Assembly: GCA_948567375.1 (NCBI GenBank)
Contig: OX419755.1
Coordinates: 52,953,001 to 53,017,000, forward strand
DNA from: Lunularia cruciata
Lineage: Eukaryota > Streptophyta > Marchantiopsida > Lunulariales > Lunulariaceae
Direction of reading: 5' to 3'
Length of the DNA: 64,000 nt
The position numbers were made by a program, and so were the translations under genes. The notes beneath the pieces are model-generated. The model worked only from the letters and a program-made list of their open reading frames with translations. It had not been told where the DNA came from and searched no databases. Numbering within the stretch: the stretch's first letter is position 1; the number at the start of each line of letters is the position of its first letter. This document shows, one piece after another, positions 59,063 to 64,000 of the stretch.

Positions 59063-60790
59063 TCCATCAAAGTGTAGTCTCTTTGGAAGACCATCCATAA
59101 ACATGTCTTCAAACTCTTGAACTATCTTATCAACCATTACTTTTGGAGGCTTCTTATCCTTATTTGATTCTCCTTGCATAATTTGCTTGCTCCATAGAGC
59201 AAAAATAGAAATATCTTACTCTAGAGCTTGTTCTACAATTGCTATACTAACAAACATATTAGGATTGATTACTCTTAGGTGTCTTCCTCAAAGGTGCCAA
59301 CAAAACCTAATAAAAAATTTACATTGGTGTTGTACTTGAATTTTTCATCAAGCCCAATCAAATCAAACCTCCTAACATTCAAGAAAAGGAGATCTAGAAT
59401 GATATTGTAGTGTAGTGGAGCTATTACAAATCTTATGTACTCTAACTACTTTCTCAATCTTGAATACAATATGATATGAGGTATGATGTGATAGTTGATA
59501 GGAATACATTCTTAGAAATTTCACAGTCAACAAAAATCTTATAGTCATGATTAGATATCATACCATACAAGTGTATCAAACTTGCAAAGGTTGAGCTTTC
59601 AATCTTGTTGGAAAAAATAAGGTTCCCAATAAATGGCTTGATATTTCTTATTGGAACTCTTTATTTCATTGATTCTCATGCGCCAAGGACTCCATTAAGG
59701 GAATGGGTTGAGTCCATCTATTCATAGCTGGACATTTGGTAATGCAATGTCCAACTTAGCAATAATAGAAGTAACCAATATTTATCACAATCTTTCTTTG
59801 TTTGTAATGCCGAGTGGTCTTTGTTGGATAACATCAATCTCCATTGAAGCCAAATCCTCCACCAATGTGGTTTGTTTGTAGTTTTCTTGAAGATCTAGGT
59901 CAAGATCAAGTTATGAGAACCAATGAATCAAATTGCTTGGCCAAATGCATGGCTTCTTCCAAATGTTTGGGCTTGTGCATAAAAATTTCCAATTTTGTGC
60001 ATAATTTCAAGCTTTTCAAGAAAACCAATCTAAAGCTTTGCCTTCTAGTATCTATAGAATCTACATTATTAAGTTTTGGAATTGAGTGATGTAGCTCCTT
60101 ATAAAACCAACATGCTTCAATTTTACAAATTTATCTCGTGCAACATTCACCACTTGGAATCTCTCCATTATTGCACTATTGAATATTTTATATGTTGAGA
60201 TTGAATCAAAAGTTACCTATGAGCTTGCTCTACCCAAAATTATCTCCATAGTTTTGCAATTCTATCTAACTGGCTCAAAGCCAAGAGAATCCATCTTTTT
60301 TCATCTAGAAGATTTATTGCTTAAAAATAATATTTGTAATCAAACAAGAAAAATTGTTCTATACTTGTAGATTATAGCCATTAAATACCTTTAGCTTTGG
60401 AAATTGAACTTGGTCTTTTCTTTTTAAAATCACTCCTCTTTCTAGGTGCTCTTATCCTTAACCATCACAATCTCTCTCTTCTAACAATCAATAATTTTCT
60501 CAATGTGTTGTTGCAAATCAATGATAACTATGGGCATTTTTGCCATGAAAACTACTCTTCCAAGCTATTTACTTGCAATTATCAAAGTTAGCAAGTGGAT
60601 GCAACATATCTATCACTCTTTTAAAGCTATAATTTGAAGGATCAATTGCTCATTGGAAAACATGGTTGCATTGAGAAAAAATTGCACAAAATATGAAATG
60701 ATTCTTTGGTAATACATAGACATGGAAATCCCAATGGTTTGGGAGAAATGTACTTGGTGGTCCATAGAGTCCATCCATCTAATTCCTTCT
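59063..60790 (-). pseudogene. E2 gag, zinc-knuckle, protease and pre-RT remnants
   Basis: Minus strand, high to low: gag text around 60300-59850 (CTKLEIFMHKPKHLEEAMHL, AKQFDSLV), typical of the end of Retrotrans_gag; a knuckle remnant near 59770 (VGHCITKCP) with a stop and a missing Cys; protease text near 59610-59490 with DC in place of DSG; and VQEFEDMFMDGLPKRLHF at 59180-59063. Many frameshifts. Confidence 0.75.
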
Positions 60791-60800
60791 TTGGTACCAA

Positions 60801-61195
60801 TGTAAGAGACTAAGAAGAGAAATAGCAAAATGGAATATCAAAATGGAAGTTCACATTGGAAGTCCCAAAAGATTGGAAACTCCAAATACTTAGCTTTAGC
60901 TTGAGCTTTGTTATTTATAAGCAATTGGGTATAATGCTCCCAATAAGCTTTTAAGGAAGATTTCTTCTAGAAGATATCTTATGTGGAGTGAAAGCTAAAT
61001 TATTTTTTTACTTGGCATGCAAGCTAAGCTAGACATCAACTTGGTGAACAAGTTACTCAATCTTGGAAAGCTCTTAGAAGCTTCTTACTAAGAAACTTCT
61101 TGGATACTTCTAGAACATTCTTAAAGTTTCATAGCTATATACCAATTCTACAACTTATTAGTTATATATTTAGCTTTTTTTAACTCCATATTTAC
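60801..61195 (-). repeat. 5' LTR of element E2 with HSE-like motifs
   Basis: About 395 bp. TATA-type TTATAAATAA on minus at 60911-60920. Upstream of it in transcription sense are TTCTAGAA (60965-60972) and the perfect HSE trimer TTCTAGAACATTC (61108-61120). The outer boundary is approximate. Confidence 0.75.
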
Positions 61196-62339
61196 GATGA
61201 GTGCATAGATTCTACTCCATTTATCTTTGGCATCAAAGCATTTTCTACAACAGAGTTGATTTAATAAATGGGAAATATGTAAAAAAAGATGAGAATAAGT
61301 TACTCTCAATCTAGTAGATATGCTTCTAGCTGAATACACTTCAATGAAATTGGTCTTCATATTCAGGTGTATCTTTGATGCTGGTTATTGAGTTGGAATT
61401 TAAATCTATAAAGAAAGTATGAGATACTAAACTATTGCGAAAAGTAAGACATTAAAAAGTTAAGTATTTAGTGCATCTTATGGAATATTGGAATCATATT
61501 CATTGCCATTATAGTGTGTCTTGATGCATGCCATGGATTTGAAGTCAAACACATAGATAAAGGGATGAGATCTTGAAATATTGAAGTTTAAAAATAGCAC
61601 AATCTACAATGAGGAAGTAATTAGAACTTTAAATCTATAAAAAATTCAAACTTAGTATCAATGGTTATTGTTGGGAGAAGCATAGAGCTAAGAAATTTAT
61701 TATCAAGACCATACTAAGTGCTATAAACTCTAAATACATCTTGCATTTATATCCACAAGGGATGAGTGTTGTTTTAAGAGTGAACACTAGAACCTAAAAT
61801 TTAAGTTGTAAGCATGATGCATGTAAAGCCTTATGCATGAAATTTCCACATTGTCTCATCCAAACAATCCAACACCTCAACCATAACTCCAATTTCTTAT
61901 AAACAAGTTCATTCTCTATGCCACTCTTTTTTCTTGTTCATAATTTTAAATGTCTCTTCTAATTTACCATATTTTCCTTGTCCTTAGGCATGTACTTGTG
62001 CTCTTCTTCTTTTTTGTTCCCTTTTATTAGTATGTTGTTTCATTGCTTATCCATAGTTGTAATACAAGCAACTAGACATATTATCTAGAGGTGAAATTGG
62101 CCTAGTAACATCTAGAAGGATGTTGTGTACAATGTGCTAGGTAGAGTACAATGGGCTTGGTAGATAAGACACTGATTCCAATCAAAAACCAAGCCACATT
62201 GTTACTCCAAATGAAAAAGACATGCAACATTGAGCCTTACAAGGGACAGTGTTCCATGGGAGTAGTAGAAAATTGGATTCAAGAATGAGTCAATACCTTC
62301 AATTGTTCACGATGGAGATAATTGATCATTCTGCATGTG
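61196..62339. other. AT-rich stretch with a family F LTR fragment
   Basis: Around 62056-62165 the text GTAATACAAGCAACTAGACA and ACATCTAGAAGGATGTT matches the start of the F LTR (62983 onward), truncated. Otherwise nothing recognised. Confidence 0.5.
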
Positions 62340-62976
62340 TGCTTGCGTGTGGGTACTTGACTGATAAAGCCCTCACATGGTATGATGCTTGAGAACAATC
62401 ATTCCTGGTATAAGGAAGAGAGGTCACTTGGACATCCATGCAAGAAGGATTGCTCCAGAATTTCCAATTTGTGAATTCCTTGCAAATGGCCCAAACTAGA
62501 CTATGGAGGTTGAAGCAAAAGAATAGCATACAAGAGTACATGGAGGAATTTCTAGATTTGTAGTTTGTGAGAACCAATATGAGTTCAGCCAAAGCTCTTG
62601 ATAATTTCAAGATAGGATTAAAAGAGCGGATCTACCAATAGGTAATGGTGCAAAATCCTTGTACTATTTTTGAAGCCATTGCTTGTGCCCAAAGAATAGC
62701 AAGGGCACTTAGAGGAGGTGAAGTGATAATACCAATGAAAAACTATTGGGCCAAGACACACCATTTTAGTGGACTTGTTTGTATAGAATTGGGCAACTTT
62801 TGGTTCTAAGATAGAGGAGCAAGACTTCTCCAAGGAGAAAAAAGATGAGTCAAAGAAAGAAGAGAAGGTGTCCCACGGGGAGAAGGGGTTCAAGCCAAAC
62901 AATGAAAATGTTATAATTGTGGCCGAATTGGGAACATAGCCATCAATTGTTGTGCTTGTCATCTTAGAGGCCCTTG
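62340..62976 (+). pseudogene. Gypsy gag remnant (element G)
   Basis: Read on plus across several stops: YLTDKALTWYDA, then MAQTRLWRLKQKNSIQEYME, MSSAKALDNFKIGLKERIYQ and CTIFEAIACAQRIARALRGG, the usual order of a Retrotrans_gag domain. At about 62908 a zinc knuckle CYNCGRIGNIAINC follows, with the His replaced by Asn. A solo LTR interrupts it directly afterwards. Confidence 0.78.
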
Positions 62977-62982
62977 CCCCCC

Positions 62983-63719
62983 TGTAATACCAAGGGTTAG
63001 CCATATGATCTAGATGTGAAATTTGGTTTGGTAACATCTAGAATGATGTTACACATGATGGTCAAAATAGATTAGATAGAAGTATCACCAAAAGAGTACT
63101 TCTACTAATAGGGCAGAAACCAAAATATACTTGAGAACCTTAGAACCAATAGCTAGACATATGATTTAAAGGTGAGAATTGGTTTGGTAATATCTGGAAG
63201 GATGTTACACATGATGGACTAAACAGATCAGAAAGAGGTATCACCAAAAGAGGACTTCTAGTAATAGAGTAGGAACCAAAATATGCTTGAAATCTTTGAA
63301 GGCAATTTCAGAGGCCTAAACGGATGAATTAGGCCTTGAAAATGTGCAGATTCCCCTCCATTGGAAAATACGCTAGCCATCCCTCCCCTTGCTTTGTCTC
63401 GTTGAGAGCTTTCCAACGGTACCGTACTCACGTGATTATAAGATTCTTATAGGAAGATTCTCTAAAAGATTCTCTCCGGTCAAAGCTTGTTTGACCAACC
63501 AGATAGGACCTAGACCAGACAGGTCACCCATCCAAGTAAGTAATCCAAGGGTGGAGCTTGCTGACATGTCACCTATCTGTGTCCCTAATCCTATGGTGTA
63601 GCTTCCTTGGAGGAGATCCTCTTTGTCTATATAATAAAGAGAAGGTGCTCCCTTGGGGCATCAAATGTTTGAGTGTGCAATCTGTGTTTTCTCTCTTCTC
63701 TTGTCCTTGGAGTATTACA
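62983..63719 (+). mobile_element. Solo LTR of family F with target duplication CCCCC and an internal tandem duplication
   Basis: Begins TGTAATACCAAGG and ends GGAGTATTACA. CCCCC stands on both sides (62978-62982 and 63720-63724). Longer than the 445-bp copy at 58613-59057 partly because about 156 bp of its 5' part is tandemly duplicated (near 62988-63143 and 63144-63299). A TATA box TATATAATAA lies at 63628-63637. Confidence 0.88.
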
Positions 63720-63724
63720 CCCCC

Positions 63725-64000
63725 ATACAAACAACCTTTCAACCACATGGATAGGCAAATGGAAGAGGAAGATATAGAAACCGCATCAAAAAATGAAGAT
63801 CGCTGGTCAATGTACCTCGCGGCCTTATTGGCTTGGTGAAGAAGAGTAAAAGTGGGGAGAGGAAGAAGATGAGTGTGCTAAGAAGGAGGAAGATAAATGC
63901 ACAATTAATTGTTGAAAATTGAGTGCTCAAATGCAATCCGGTAAGAGTGTTGATAGACCTAGGGCAATAGAGAATTTCTTGTCTTGCTTTGTTACAATAA
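63725..64000 (+). pseudogene. Continuation of element G after the solo LTR, reaching the window end
   Basis: Lys/Arg- and Glu-rich text follows. At about 63940 RVLIDLG resembles the protease active-site strand (VLIDSG) in the position expected after a gag knuckle. A stop follows at once. The element runs out of the window. Confidence 0.45.

Larger units (their letters stand above)
57161..61195 (-). mobile_element. Gypsy element E2, minus strand, decayed and internally deleted
   Basis: Minus-strand order: 5' LTR 60801-61195, PBS-like TTGGTACCAA (60791-60800), gag remnants, a zinc-knuckle remnant, protease remnant, start of pol, a segment that is no longer RT, a purine run AATGGGAGATAA (57606-57617), and 3' LTR 57161-57605. 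Protease and pre-RT text match element E1 (FASLIHLYGMISNHDYKI beside FTYASLLHLQGTISNWEYKI; VQEFEDMF.DGLPK beside VQEFADVFPHDLPK). A solo LTR of family F sits inside it at 58613-59057. RNase H and integrase are absent. Confidence 0.8.

Noticed and set aside
1-64000. CRISPR arrays, bacterial operons, tRNA or rRNA genes
   Set aside because: No regularly spaced short repeats, and I did not recognise any tRNA T-arm-plus-acceptor pattern or rRNA core. The window is nuclear plant DNA.

Overview
The window is nuclear DNA of a streptophyte plant. Both genes are split by GT-AG introns, the DNA is AT-rich, and Ty3/gypsy LTR retrotransposons of several families dominate. One gypsy family carries a PHD finger at the end of pol, a layout I associate with seed-free plants and charophyte algae, so a bryophyte or similar lineage is my best guess. 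I cannot name the species.

Layout: (1) 1-5193 holds the 3' nine exons of an inositol-monophosphatase-family gene whose 5' end lies outside the window. (2) 5353-5942 is a small hAT-type element with a perfect 8-bp target duplication. (3) 5951-14242 is gene-poor and AT-rich, with an (AT)n tract, two tandem duplications and an LTR remnant. (4) 14243-37776 is a nest of retrotransposons. Two near-identical 7.8-kb gypsy elements lie in opposite orientation: A, 14804-22607 on minus, and B, 27605-35406 on plus. Between them is the RT of an older PHD-type gypsy (C), split by a 3.77-kb TG...CA insertion (D) that carries a coiled-coil ORF. (5) 37870-39839 is a decayed gypsy (E1) whose LTR carries heat-shock-element-like arrays; a second copy (E2) lies at 57161-61195 on minus. 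(6) About 42120-42450 is a PIF/Harbinger transposase remnant. (7) 44338-45790 and 51133-52372 are two 5'-truncated copies of a non-LTR element with a CCHC motif and a restriction-like endonuclease. (8) 46363-47917 is a two-exon cupin gene with a transit-peptide-like N terminus. (9) 49126-49854 is a long-TIR element. (10) 52373-64000 is AT-rich, with E2, two solo LTRs of family F that have perfect 5-bp target duplications, and a gypsy gag remnant.

The only intact-looking host genes are the IMPase-family gene and the cupin gene. Everything else recognisable is mobile DNA, mostly broken. The most unusual signals are an extra zinc-finger ORF upstream of gag in elements A and B, HSE-like arrays in the E-family LTRs, a stop codon shared by both E copies, the ORF-bearing insertion D, and the endonuclease ORF of the non-LTR element. 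Two hAT/TIR elements and two solo LTRs were found from their terminal repeats and target duplications rather than from coding sequence.
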